This document shows, in pieces, positions 44,949 to 52,260 of a DNA stretch of 64,000 nucleotides. Position 1 is the stretch's first letter. Each line of letters begins with the position of its first letter. Under the pieces are notes generated by a model, which had not been told where the DNA came from, made no database searches, and saw only the letters and a program-made list of their open reading frames with translations. The stretch is from assembly GCF_900129505.1 (NCBI RefSeq), contig NZ_LT670818.1, positions 248,001-312,000 on the forward strand. The letters are read 5' to 3'. This DNA is from Bradyrhizobium erythrophlei (lineage in GTDB: Bacteria > Pseudomonadota > Alphaproteobacteria > Rhizobiales > Xanthobacteraceae). A program made the position numbers and the translations under genes.

Positions 44949-45635
44949 ATGCTCAAATTCTACTTCAATGGCGCCCCGAACCCAAACAAGGTCGCGCTGT
45001 TTCTCGAGGAGTCCGGCCTGCCCTTCGAGCCGGTGCCGGTCGACACCCGCAAGGGCGACCAGTTCAAGCCGGAATTCCTCAAAGTGAATCCGAACGGCAA
45101 GGTGCCGGCGATCGACGATGACGGCGTGTTCGTGTTCGACTCCAACGCGATCCTGCTTTACCTGGCGGAAAAGACCGGCAAGTTCCTGCCGCCCGCCACG
45201 CCGAAGAACCGCGCGCAGATGCTGTCATGGCTGATGTTCGTCGCCAGCGGCATCGGGCCGTATTCGGGCCAGGCCGTGCATTTCAAGCACTTCGCGCCAA
45301 AGGACCTGGAGTATGCGCACGACCGCTACCAGTTCGAGGCGCATCGCCATTACGGCATCCTCAACGATCATCTCGCGGGCAGCAAATACATGGTCGGCGA
45401 CACCTATACTATTGTCGACATGGCGTTCTGGGGCTGGGCGCGGATGGTGCCGTTCGTGCTCGGCGACGATGCGCTAACAAAGTATCCGAACGTGAAGCGC
45501 CTGCTCGACGAGGTCTCGGCGCGGCCGGCGGCGGCGCGGGCGATCGCACTGAAGGACAAGTTCACCTTCAAGACCGAGATGGACGACGAGGCGCGCAACA
45601 TCATGTTCCGCCATCTCAAAACCAAGGCGGCGTGA
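44949..45635 (+). CDS. Glutathione S-transferase family protein, 228 aa
   Basis: The N-terminal thioredoxin-fold domain has MLKFYFNGAPNPNKVALFLE (catalytic position Asn/Ser-like near residue 12) and the glutathione-binding NPNGKVPAIDDDGVFVFDSN with the conserved cis-Pro and the Asp-Ser pair. The C-terminal helical domain has GDTYTIVDMAFWGWAR. This layout resembles the YfcG/Ure2-like GST group. AAAGGGAGATCTG precedes the ATG. The physiological substrate is unknown. Confidence 0.93.
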   Translation: MLKFYFNGAPNPNKVALFLEESGLPFEPVPVDTRKGDQFKPEFLKVNPNGKVPAIDDDGVFVFDSNAILLYLAEKTGKFLPPATPKNRAQMLSWLMFVASGIGPYSGQAVHFKHFAPKDLEYAHDRYQFEAHRHYGILNDHLAGSKYMVGDTYTIVDMAFWGWARMVPFVLGDDALTKYPNVKRLLDEVSARPAAARAIALKDKFTFKTEMDDEARNIMFRHLKTKAA

Positions 45636-45669
45636 TTCCAGCCACAGTCGTCATTCCGGGATAGTACCT

Positions 45670-45723
45670 TCTCCCCTCCCCCCGCGCGCAGCGCGTGGCG
45701 GGGAGGGGTCGGGGGTGGGGGGC
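45670..45723. repeat. GC-rich palindromic repeat, family D (copy 4)
   Basis: CTCCCCTCCCCCCGCGCGCA is followed by GCGCGTGGCGGGGAGGGG and TCGGGGGTGGGGGGC. It lies downstream of the GST gene, with an inverted companion 40 bp further on. Confidence 0.88.
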
Positions 45724-45760
45724 GTCTCCGCAGACTCGCAAGCAGCGGAGCGCGTGGAAA

Positions 45761-45807
45761 AGACCCCCAACCCCTCCCCGCCGCTTCGCGGAGGGAGGGG
45801 AGAAGGA
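45761..45807. repeat. GC-rich palindromic repeat, family D (copy 5, inverted)
   Basis: ACCCCCAACCCCTCCCCGCC, loop GCTTCGC, then GGAGGGAGGGGAGAAGG, in the opposite sense to the copy at 45670. The two copies face each other around CGTCTCCGCAGACTCGCAAG, the same inverted-pair arrangement as around the DUF559 gene. Confidence 0.88.
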
Positions 45808-45830
45808 CGCCGGAATGATGGTAAAGAGTC

Positions 45831-46253
45831 TCAACCCGCGGCAAGCTTCCGCGCTTCCGGAAACGGCCCCAGCACGCGCTCGACCAGTGCGGAGTCGCAA
45901 TACTCCTTGATCCTGCCGTTCTCGATCCGCCACACCATGCAATATTGATTGTCGTAGCGCAGGCCCGCTTTGGTGACGTTGTCACCTCTCGCCTCGACGA
46001 CGACATAGTCGCCTTCCGCGATGAAGTTGAAAGCCACGGTCCGCGGCCGCACCGCAAAGAACGAGCGGAAATGGCCCATCAGGCCGTTCTGGATCGCGTC
46101 GCGTCCCCTGAATTCGTGCGACCATGAATACTGGCCGGTGACGATCCAGCTCGCATCATCGGCGAGATTGTCGGCGAAGGTGGTGCCGCTGCGATCAGCG
46201 GAATCCGCATAAATCTGTTGCACGAGTTTTTTGTTGGCTGCTGCTGCGCTCAT
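45831..46253 (-). CDS. NTF2-like (SnoaL/ketosteroid isomerase fold) protein, 140 aa
   Basis: This is a cone-shaped alpha+beta fold protein, recognisable from NKKLVQQIYADSADRSGTTF, then DDASWIVTGQYSWSHEFRGR and the final strands YVVVEARGDNV and NQYCMVWRIENGRIKEYCD. Such proteins isomerise, dehydrate or merely bind small molecules. It diverges from a LysR regulator with an 87-bp AT-rich gap, the classical arrangement of a LysR gene and its target. Confidence 0.85.
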   Translation of the reverse strand: MSAAAANKKLVQQIYADSADRSGTTFADNLADDASWIVTGQYSWSHEFRGRDAIQNGLMGHFRSFFAVRPRTVAFNFIAEGDYVVVEARGDNVTKAGLRYDNQYCMVWRIENGRIKEYCDSALVERVLGPFPEARKLAAG

Positions 46254-46309
46254 GGCACATCTCCGTTCGAGTGATCAACAAATATCGCCGCGCGGCCATC
46301 ATTCTTCCA

Positions 46310-46346
46310 ATCGATAGTCTATATGATATATATTCATCTTATGAAT
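46310..46346. promoter_or_regulatory. AT-rich divergent control region of the NTF2-like and LysR genes
   Basis: CGATAGTCTATATGATATAT followed by ATTCAT-CTT-ATGAAT (46332-46346, a perfect 6-bp inverted repeat) stands out in this GC-rich genome. It lies at the LysR start codon and about 80 bp before the NTF2-like start, where LysR-type regulators bind. The exact recognition sequence is not determinable. Confidence 0.45.
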
Positions 46347-47264
46347 TTGGCCGCGCTCGACCTCAATCTGCTGGTGGCGCTCGACGCGCTGCTGCGGGAA
46401 GCCAATGTCAGCCGGGCCGCGATGCGGATCGGGCTGTCGCAGCCGGCGGCGAGCCATGCGCTGCAGCGGCTGCGCGAGGTGCTCGGCGACCCGCTGCTGG
46501 TTCGCACCGGCGCGCGGATGGAGTTGACGCCGCGGGCTCAGGTGCTGCGCGGACCGCTGGCGCAGGCGCTCGATCAGGTCCGTGGGTTGTTCATTCCCGA
46601 CGATTTCGATGCCTTGAGCAGCGAGCGGCAGTTTCGCCTGATGATGCCCGATCTCGCGGTGGAGCTTCTGGTGCCGCCGCTGATGGCAAAGATCGCGCGT
46701 TTGGCTCCGAACGTGCGGCTAGACGTCGTGCCATGGCGGGGCCCTGCAATCTTCACCGCCGAGTTCGCCCGCACCATCGACCTCGTGATCTCGATCGGCG
46801 ACGCCTTCAAGGGATTTCATCGCCAGCTTCTCTACACCGACCGCGACGCGCTCGCGGCGCGCCGCGGCCATCCCGCCGGCACAAAACTCGCCCGGCGCGA
46901 AGTCTTTCTCAAAGCGCGGCACGTCGCCGTCATCATCCGCGGCCAGAACGAGGATCTGATCGACGGCTGGCTGCGCGCCAAGGGGATCGAGCGGCGCATC
47001 GCGCTGGTGGTGCCCGGCTATATCGAAGCGCTACACATCGTTGCGCGCACCGACCTCGTCGCCTTCGTTCCCCGCCGGCTGATCGCGGCATTGGCAAAGC
47101 CGTTGTCGCTTGCCGCAATCGCGCCGCCGCTCGACCCCGGCATCGACGAACAGTTCATGTTCCACCCGACGCGGGCCCAGTTCGACCCCGGCTCGATCTG
47201 GCTGCGCAACCTGATGCTGCAAACCGGGCGGGAGCTGGACCGGCCGAAGCGCAAGGCCGCTTAG
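46341..47264 (+). CDS. LysR-family transcriptional regulator, 307 aa
   Basis: The N-terminal winged helix (residues 1-62) has LDLNLLVALDALLREANVSR, AAMRIGLSQPAASHALQRLR and DPLLVRTGARMELTPRA. The effector domain follows (about 90-295), with IDLVISIGDAFKGFHRQLLY. It looks like the NodD/NahR-like branch by its start MNLAALDLNLLVAL. Only a weak ribosome site is seen. It probably controls the divergent NTF2-like gene. Confidence 0.92.
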   Translation: MNLAALDLNLLVALDALLREANVSRAAMRIGLSQPAASHALQRLREVLGDPLLVRTGARMELTPRAQVLRGPLAQALDQVRGLFIPDDFDALSSERQFRLMMPDLAVELLVPPLMAKIARLAPNVRLDVVPWRGPAIFTAEFARTIDLVISIGDAFKGFHRQLLYTDRDALAARRGHPAGTKLARREVFLKARHVAVIIRGQNEDLIDGWLRAKGIERRIALVVPGYIEALHIVARTDLVAFVPRRLIAALAKPLSLAAIAPPLDPGIDEQFMFHPTRAQFDPGSIWLRNLMLQTGRELDRPKRKAA

Positions 47265-47400
47265 AGCACGGCACCGCCGAACCGCAAAAAAGTCTGTCAC
47301 GTCTGTCTTTGGATGTTTCTGCAGGGCTTCGCCGGCGGTAAAGAAATCGTCGAACCTGAACCAGGCGCCCGCCGCGGCGCTGCTGCGATGAGGACAGGAA

Positions 47401-48477
47401 ATGAGCCATTTCTGGAGCAGCTTGACGCACGAGCTGCGGCCCTATGTACCGGGTGAACAGCCCCACATGGCCGAGCTGGTCAAGCTCAACACCAATGAAA
47501 GTCCGCTTGGTCCTTCCCCGCGCGCGCTGGAGGCGATCCGCGGCGAGGCTACCGAGACGCTGCGTCTCTATCCGGACCCACAGGCCACGGCGCTGCGGGC
47601 TGCCTTGGCCACCTATCACCACGTGGGGTCCGAACAGGTGTTCGTCGGCAACGGCTCGGACGAGGTATTGGCGCACACCTTCGCCGCCCTGCTGAAGCAC
47701 GATGCGCCGTTGCTGTTCCCTGATATCACCTACAGTTTCTACCCGGTCTATTGCCGCCTGTTCGGCATCGCCTACGAGGCCGTGCCGCTCGATCACGCCA
47801 TGCAGATCCGCGTCACCGACTACCGCCGGCCGGCCGGCGCGCTGATCCTGCCCAATCCGAATGCGCCGACGGGGGTTGCGCTGTCACGGGCCGAGATCGC
47901 GACCCTGCTGGAGCAGCATCCCGACGCTCCCGTGGTGATCGACGAGGCCTATGTCGATTTTGGCGCCGAGACCGCTATACCGCTGGTCGCCTCCCACGCG
48001 AATCTTCTGGTCGTGCAGACCATGTCGAAGTCCCGGGCCCTGGCCGGACTGCGGGTCGGCTATGCGATCGGCGACGCCGACCTGATCGAGGCTCTCACCC
48101 GGGTGAAGGACAGCTTCAACTCCTACCCGCTTGGCCGGCCCGCCCAGGCCGGCGCCATCGCCGCGCTGGAGGATGAAGCCTGGTTCCAGCAGAGCCGGGC
48201 CCGTGTGATCGAAGGCCGGGAGCGGCTGAACCGCGGACTGGTCCGGCTCGGCTTCGACGTGCTGCCGTCCTCCGCCAACTTCGTCTTCGCGCGTCATCCG
48301 GCGCATGGGGGCGCGGCGCTGGCCGCAGCATTGCGCCAACGCGCGGTGGTCGTCCGCCATTTTCCCGCGCCGCGCATTTCCGACTATCTGCGGATAACCG
48401 TGGGCACCGACGGGCAAATCGACCGGCTGTTGTCGGCCCTTTCGGACATCCTGCGCGGCAAGCCTGCACCTGCTTGA
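47401..48477 (+). CDS. hisC: Histidinol-phosphate-type aminotransferase, 358 aa
   Basis: This is a fold-type I PLP enzyme. [20 protein letters not shown] near the start and [14 protein letters not shown] are the HisC signature. [23 protein letters not shown] and the PLP-lysine (K210) in [20 protein letters not shown] follow. It should transfer an amino group from glutamate to imidazole-acetol phosphate in histidine synthesis. It lies outside a his operon, so it may be a second copy or act on aromatic amino acids. AGGAC precedes the ATG. Confidence 0.9.
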   Translation: MSHFWSSLTHELRPYVPGEQPHMAELVKLNTNESPLGPSPRALEAIRGEATETLRLYPDPQATALRAALATYHHVGSEQVFVGNGSDEVLAHTFAALLKHDAPLLFPDITYSFYPVYCRLFGIAYEAVPLDHAMQIRVTDYRRPAGALILPNPNAPTGVALSRAEIATLLEQHPDAPVVIDEAYVDFGAETAIPLVASHANLLVVQTMSKSRALAGLRVGYAIGDADLIEALTRVKDSFNSYPLGRPAQAGAIAALEDEAWFQQSRARVIEGRERLNRGLVRLGFDVLPSSANFVFARHPAHGGAALAAALRQRAVVVRHFPAPRISDYLRITVGTDGQIDRLLSALSDILRGKPAPA

Positions 48478-48586
48478 TCGCTCTATCGTCGGCATGTCTG
48501 GTTGGGTTATTCGGGCCCGGGTCGAGCCGGCGGAAGGCCGGACCCCATAGCCGCCGGTGTCAGACGCCTGCTCAAAGATCGGACAT

Positions 48587-48670
48587 GATTGGTACGGCCT
48601 GACCGATGTCCGCTGTGCCCCGATAGCGACCAAAATCATCATCACTGCGAAATGACGCGATGTGCCAACA
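48587..48670. repeat. Short repeat, family H (copy 1)
   Basis: TGGTACGGCCTGACCGATGT, CCGCTGTGCCCCGATAGCGA then ACGCGATGTGCCAACATGCG. The first 42 bases recur with changes at 60289-60330. I recall similar sequence in Bradyrhizobium intergenic regions. No ORF is supported. Confidence 0.5.
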
Positions 48671-48705
48671 TGCGAAATCAGCCAAAGGCAACCTTCAAAA
48701 ACGAA

Positions 48706-48725
48706 AAGCCGCCTTTCGGCGGCTT
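48706..48725 (-). terminator. Intrinsic terminator of the PLPA-CTERM gene
   Basis: On the reverse strand AAGCCGCC-GAAA-GGCGGCTT is an 8-bp stem with a GAAA tetraloop, followed by TTCGTTTTTG. It starts 24 bp after the stop codon of the gene at 48749-49342. Confidence 0.8.
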
Positions 48726-48748
48726 CTCACACCAAGACTACAAACCGA

Positions 48749-49342
48749 TCAGGCGGCGGCCAGAACGCTGCCATTTTGTCTGCGTCGATACCCCATAAAG
48801 CCGAGGACACCGAGGCCGAGAAGCATCATTCCCCCTGTCGCAGGCAAGGGGGTGGCAGCAGCAGTGATGGACAAAGTTCCATCGGCGACGCAGTTGGAGC
48901 AGATGCCATCGAAACCTAAACTGCCAACGAGATATCCCGCGCCGTTGATAACGGCCGAAAACCAGGCATCCGAAGTCCCCACACCCAAGCTTTGTCCGGT
49001 AGGTGCAAAAATGTTGGCGTAGAAGCTGGTGTTGCCGGTGCCCTGAAACAAAATGCCAGCGCTATTATCGATTGGAAACACATTGTCGGAACTCAATCCG
49101 GCGGTGTCGGCAGTCGCCTGAAACAGCGTGGCCGGCTGGTTCGATACGGGGCTTATCGAAAAGATGCCGCTCCCGAAAACAAGCGAATTATTGGCGTCAT
49201 TGGTCGTGAACGTCCCAGACGCGCTAACGCCCTGGTCGTTGGCGCCGCCCGTGAAGGTGAAATCGTAGGTAGCAGCCTTTGCGGGAGCTCCGGACGCGAT
49301 TATTGCCGCGATGGCCGCCACAGCGCCGATTTTACGTAACAT
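48749..49342 (-). CDS. Secreted protein with a PEP-CTERM (PLPA-type) sorting tail, 197 aa
   Basis: The signal peptide is MLRKIGAVAAIAAIIASGAP, cleaved near AKAATYDF. The mature region is beta-rich and Thr/Ser/Asn/Gly-rich, with one Cys pair (GICSNC near 150). The C-terminus has the three-part exosortase signal: TPLPATGG (about 163), a hydrophobic helix MMLLGLGVLGFMGY, and RRRQ, followed by a short NGSVLAAA tail. Such proteins are cut at the motif by an exosortase and released or attached outside. GAGG lies eight bases before the ATG. It diverges from a likely exosortase locus. Confidence 0.85.
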   Translation of the reverse strand: MLRKIGAVAAIAAIIASGAPAKAATYDFTFTGGANDQGVSASGTFTTNDANNSLVFGSGIFSISPVSNQPATLFQATADTAGLSSDNVFPIDNSAGILFQGTGNTSFYANIFAPTGQSLGVGTSDAWFSAVINGAGYLVGSLGFDGICSNCVADGTLSITAAATPLPATGGMMLLGLGVLGFMGYRRRQNGSVLAAA

Positions 49343-49620
49343 TTGATGAACCTCGATTTAATTACCAGTATTTTATATTACGGGCTCGATTTGATTCGAA
49401 TCCTGTTCTAATTTTTCCAAATAAATAGCCGTCTGTCAATCACCCTTTTGTCGCACTTTATTCACACTTTTTGACGCGCTTTCCTGCCATTTCGCAGGGG
49501 TTTGGTGCGGAAGGATGGAACTTTGGCCATTTTAGAATTAATTAAAGGCAAATCCCGAATATCAGGATTGACCTGCAAATTAATCGGTTGTAGTTTCATC
49601 TTCAATCAATGGAGGTTGTT
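49343..49620. other. AT-rich divergent intergenic region of the exosortase locus
   Basis: About 280 bp of unusually AT-rich DNA (TTTAATTACCAG-TATTTTATATTACG, then TTAGAATTAATTAAAGGC) separates the PLPA-CTERM gene from the tiny peptide gene. It must contain both promoters. No convincing protein or palindrome is visible beyond GAATTAATTAAAG-like AT motifs. Its base composition departs from the surroundings, hinting at acquired DNA. Confidence 0.5.
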
Positions 49621-49803
49621 TTGCAGTCATTTATCCGAACACTGTCCCTGAGCATCATCGCGAGCACCACCTCCTTCTCTGCCATGGCCGTTCCGGTTGC
49701 GGCACCCGGCCCCGAAATTGGAGACGGAATGGTGGGTGCGATCGTCGCCCTCGTAGCTTTGGCGGCGGTGGTGCTGTTTCCGCGCCTGAAGCGTTCGCAA
49801 TAA
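49621..49803 (+). CDS. Tiny exosortase-substrate-like peptide, 60 aa
   Basis: The product has a signal peptide (LQSFIRTLSLSIIASTTSF, cleavage after SAMA), then only VPVAAPGPEIGDG. A hydrophobic segment MVGAIVALVALAAVVLFP and the basic end RLKRSQ follow, the three-part layout of exosortase sorting signals. After processing, a peptide of perhaps 10-15 residues would remain. The TTG start at 49621 has GGAGG five bases upstream; the ATG at 49609 has no ribosome site. The exosortase-like gene follows 71 bp downstream on the same strand. Confidence 0.68.
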   Translation: MQSFIRTLSLSIIASTTSFSAMAVPVAAPGPEIGDGMVGAIVALVALAAVVLFPRLKRSQ

Positions 49804-49874
49804 CCGGAAGAATGTTGAGACCGCTCACCGGGCGCCACCCGGTGGGTTTTCAATGCTGATTGTCCAGGTGCGTC

Positions 49875-50696
49875 ATGCGGGCGACGAAGCTGCTCCTTGC
49901 ATCGGGAACGATTATTTTCGCGATTTTCTTCCTAAGTACTTTTTTCGGTCTTGCCGACAGGGTTGATATTGGCGGCCCTGCCGCGCTGCAGACATTCGAG
50001 TTATTTGGCGCCGTTGCGTCATTATACCTCCTTTCCAGGAGTCGGACCGGTAGCGTGTCGGCGCTTGACTGGATTGCCTGCGCTTCCGCCATATTGATCG
50101 CAAGCTTCGGTTTCGCGGGCTTTTCAATTACCTTGTTCGCTCTGTATTTGGTCTTCAGAGCCGACGACGACCTCGACGTCAAAGCCGCTGGCACAGTGGC
50201 CGCGGCCGTAGCAGTCCAGGCGCTTTGGGCGCCAATGATCTTTTCAAAACTTTCGTTCATCTTTTTGGAAGTCGACGCCGGGGTCGTCGGATGGTTGATC
50301 AGCCTGATAATCCCCGGCGCATCCTGGAGCGGGACAGTCGTCACCACGCCGAGCGGACACGACGTCGTAATAACGGCAGCATGCGCGTCGTTTCATAATC
50401 TCTCGCTTGCGTCACTGTGCTGGGTAACGCTGACGATGCTGCACAGACCGTACTGGGTGAAAACCGATATCTACACCGGCCTGGTCGCGGTGCTTATTCA
50501 ATTTGGATTCAATATCTGGCGCCTGACATTCGTTTGTTTCAGTGCGCCCATGTACGAATTCTGGCACGAAGGCCTTGGCAAACACATCTTTTCCGCCGTG
50601 GCCACAGCGTGTGCGGTTATTTTCGTTCAAGTCTCCCTCGTTCTGCGAGACCGGCGGAATCAGCAAAAGGCAGCGTTGGCCGCAATTTCTGGATAA
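49875..50696 (+). CDS. Exosortase-like membrane transpeptidase, 273 aa
   Basis: An integral membrane protein of about seven or eight helices with the exosortase/archaeosortase catalytic trio: Cys170 in VVITAACASFHNLSLASLCW, Arg216 in FNIWRLTFV, and His231 in EFWHEGLGKHIF. The spacings (46 and 15) are close to those of EpsH-type exosortases. The usual ACSGLR block is altered to ACASFHN, so it belongs to a divergent subtype I cannot name. It should cut the sorting signals of the two neighbouring CTERM-type proteins. ATG 49875 was chosen; a TTG five codons earlier is possible. Confidence 0.78.
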   Translation: MRATKLLLASGTIIFAIFFLSTFFGLADRVDIGGPAALQTFELFGAVASLYLLSRSRTGSVSALDWIACASAILIASFGFAGFSITLFALYLVFRADDDLDVKAAGTVAAAVAVQALWAPMIFSKLSFIFLEVDAGVVGWLISLIIPGASWSGTVVTTPSGHDVVITAACASFHNLSLASLCWVTLTMLHRPYWVKTDIYTGLVAVLIQFGFNIWRLTFVCFSAPMYEFWHEGLGKHIFSAVATACAVIFVQVSLVLRDRRNQQKAALAAISG

Positions 50697-50773
50697 GGCC
50701 GTCACGCGGCGATGCAGACGATCGATGCTTCGAATTTGGCGCGCGCCAATGAGCAAGCGGTGTGGATTTGCGC

Positions 50774-51391
50774 TCAGCTCTGTTCTTCCACCACCTTGCG
50801 CACGGCCGGCCGTTCGGACATGCGCTTGCGGTGATCCGCCACCTTCGGCAGGGTCGAGATGTCGACGCTGTCGCCTTCCAGCCAGCCCGAAAGCGTAAAC
50901 AGATAGGGATCGCAGACCGTGTAGGTGTCGCCCATCACCCACGGCCCCTTCAGCATGTTGCGCTCGATCAGCGCGAAACAGGCGCCCATCGTTTCCGGCA
51001 CCTTGCGCTTCATGTCGGCGAACGAATTCTCCTCCGCCGCCCAGCGATAGCCGCGCCCCTTGTGGGCGTGCGCCACATGCACCGTGGAGCACAAATAGCT
51101 GTTGAAGGCCTGCACTTGCGCGAAAGCGAAAGCGTCGTCGAGCGGCGCCAGTTTCGCTAACGGAAAACTCTGCGCGATGAAGGCCAGCATCGCCGGCGTC
51201 TCGGTCAAAACGCCGCGGTCCGTCACCAGCGAGGGCACGCGGCCCTTCGGATTGATGGCGAGATATTCCGGGCTGTTCTGCTGGTTGGACTTGAAATCCA
51301 GCCGCTCGGCGCTGAAGGAGGCGCCAGCCTCCTGCAAGGCGATATGGGACGCCAGCGCACAGCTGCCGGGAGCGTAATAGAGTTTCAGCAT
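50774..51391 (-). CDS. Glutathione S-transferase, 205 aa
   Basis: MLKLYYAPGSCALASHIALQ (catalytic Ser/Cys region near 9-11), INPKGRVPSLVTDRGVLTET (cis-Pro and the Glu-Thr glutathione site) and MGDTYTVCDPYLFTLSGWL are the beta-class GST pattern. The ATG at 51391 has GAGGG six bases upstream; an ATG four codons earlier is possible, and the much longer frame to 52096 runs into the thioesterase gene and is rejected. It converges with the exosortase gene. Confidence 0.93.
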   Translation of the reverse strand: MLKLYYAPGSCALASHIALQEAGASFSAERLDFKSNQQNSPEYLAINPKGRVPSLVTDRGVLTETPAMLAFIAQSFPLAKLAPLDDAFAFAQVQAFNSYLCSTVHVAHAHKGRGYRWAAEENSFADMKRKVPETMGACFALIERNMLKGPWVMGDTYTVCDPYLFTLSGWLEGDSVDISTLPKVADHRKRMSERPAVRKVVEEQS

Positions 51392-51503
51392 GTCGACCCT
51401 CATGGGAAAGCCGGAGCTTAACGGCAGCCCCGTCCGCCGTCCATCCCGGCCGGCGATCGGCCTGCCGGCGCCGGGAAAACCTTGCGGCGCGTGTGAAATG
51501 ACA

Positions 51504-51638
51504 GTCGTCATCACCCAAAAGCGGATGATCCAGTACTCCGAGGCTTCTCGATTCAATTCGAGGCCGCGGCGTACTGGATGCCCGACGGAGCCTGTCATCG
51601 GGCGGCCATTCGGCCGACCCGTTGGCGGGCATGACGAC
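51504..51638. repeat. Dispersed palindromic repeat, family A/B hybrid (copy 3)
   Basis: GTCGTCATCACCCAAAAGCG, ATGATCCAGTACTCCGAGGC, CGCGGCGTACTGGATGCCCG, then GAGCCTGTCATCGGGCGGCC and TTGGCGGGCATGACGAC. The left half follows family A, while the GCCTGTCATCGGGCG segment is shared with family B at 14590. It separates the GST and thioesterase genes. Confidence 0.8.
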
Positions 51639-51654
51639 TGAGGTACAAGCGCAA

Positions 51655-52074
51655 CTACCGGATCGCCTTCGCCGTCTCGACCAGTCGCGCACTGGTTGTC
51701 GCCGTCGCGAGCACGGTGCCGTCCTCGGCCGTCAGCCGGCCCTCGACGAACGCCACGGTCTTGCCGAGTTGCGTCACCGTCGCCTCGCCGACGATCCGGC
51801 CGACCTTCGCAGGCGCCAGGAAATTCACGGTCATGGTGATGGTCGCGGTGTATAGCCGTCCCTCGGTCATGACGAACACGGCTGGACCCATGGTGTCGTC
51901 GAGCATGGCGCCGAGAATGCCACCCTGGATGAAGCCGGCCGGATTGCAGAACTCTCGTCTGCCGTCGAAACCGATCCTTATCCAGCCCTGCTCCGGCCGC
52001 GCATCGAGCAAATGCCAGCCGAGCAATTTCGACGACGGCGGGGCTTCGAGACGATCGAGGGCGGTGGCGAGCAT
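51655..52074 (-). CDS. PaaI-type hotdog thioesterase, 139 aa
   Basis: This is a hotdog-fold acyl-CoA thioesterase. REFCNPAGFIQGGILGAMLD carries the conserved Asn and Gly/Gly-Gly followed by the catalytic Asp of the PaaI group. TITMTVNFLAPAKVGRIVGE is the second conserved strand pair. It would hydrolyse aromatic or medium-chain acyl-CoA. It is co-oriented with the GST gene but separated by a repeat, so coupled expression is uncertain. Confidence 0.88.
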   Translation of the reverse strand: MLATALDRLEAPPSSKLLGWHLLDARPEQGWIRIGFDGRREFCNPAGFIQGGILGAMLDDTMGPAVFVMTEGRLYTATITMTVNFLAPAKVGRIVGEATVTQLGKTVAFVEGRLTAEDGTVLATATTSARLVETAKAIR

Positions 52075-52156
52075 GGCGGTTCTCCGTTCCGCTCAAGCCC
52101 TAGCGCAGCCCTGCTGCCAGCATGATGTCAGCAGGCGGCAGCTCGGATCGAAGATT

Positions 52157-52260
52157 CTAGAGCTGATCGGTTCTGATTGAATTAGAACCGGGCTCTAGGT
52201 TTTTGTTTTGACGCGTTTTCTTCACGCGAACCGGTATCCACTTCGCTCGAAAACGCTCTA
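52157..52260. repeat. Dispersed hairpin repeat, family C (copy 6)
   Basis: CTAGAGC-TGAT-CGGTTCT-gattgaa-TTAGAACCGGGCTCTAG is an imperfect stem (52157-52198). It is followed by TTTTGACGCGTTTTCTTCAC, GCGAACCGGTATCCACTTCG and CTCGAAAACGCTCTA. The final CTA is the reverse complement of the mutY stop codon. Confidence 0.9.

Noticed and set aside
50774..52096. 440-aa form of the GST, extending over the repeat and the thioesterase gene
   Set aside because: The extra N-terminal part is read through a dispersed repeat and antiphase to the PaaI gene; the family start MLKLYYAPGS is at 51391 with a good ribosome site.
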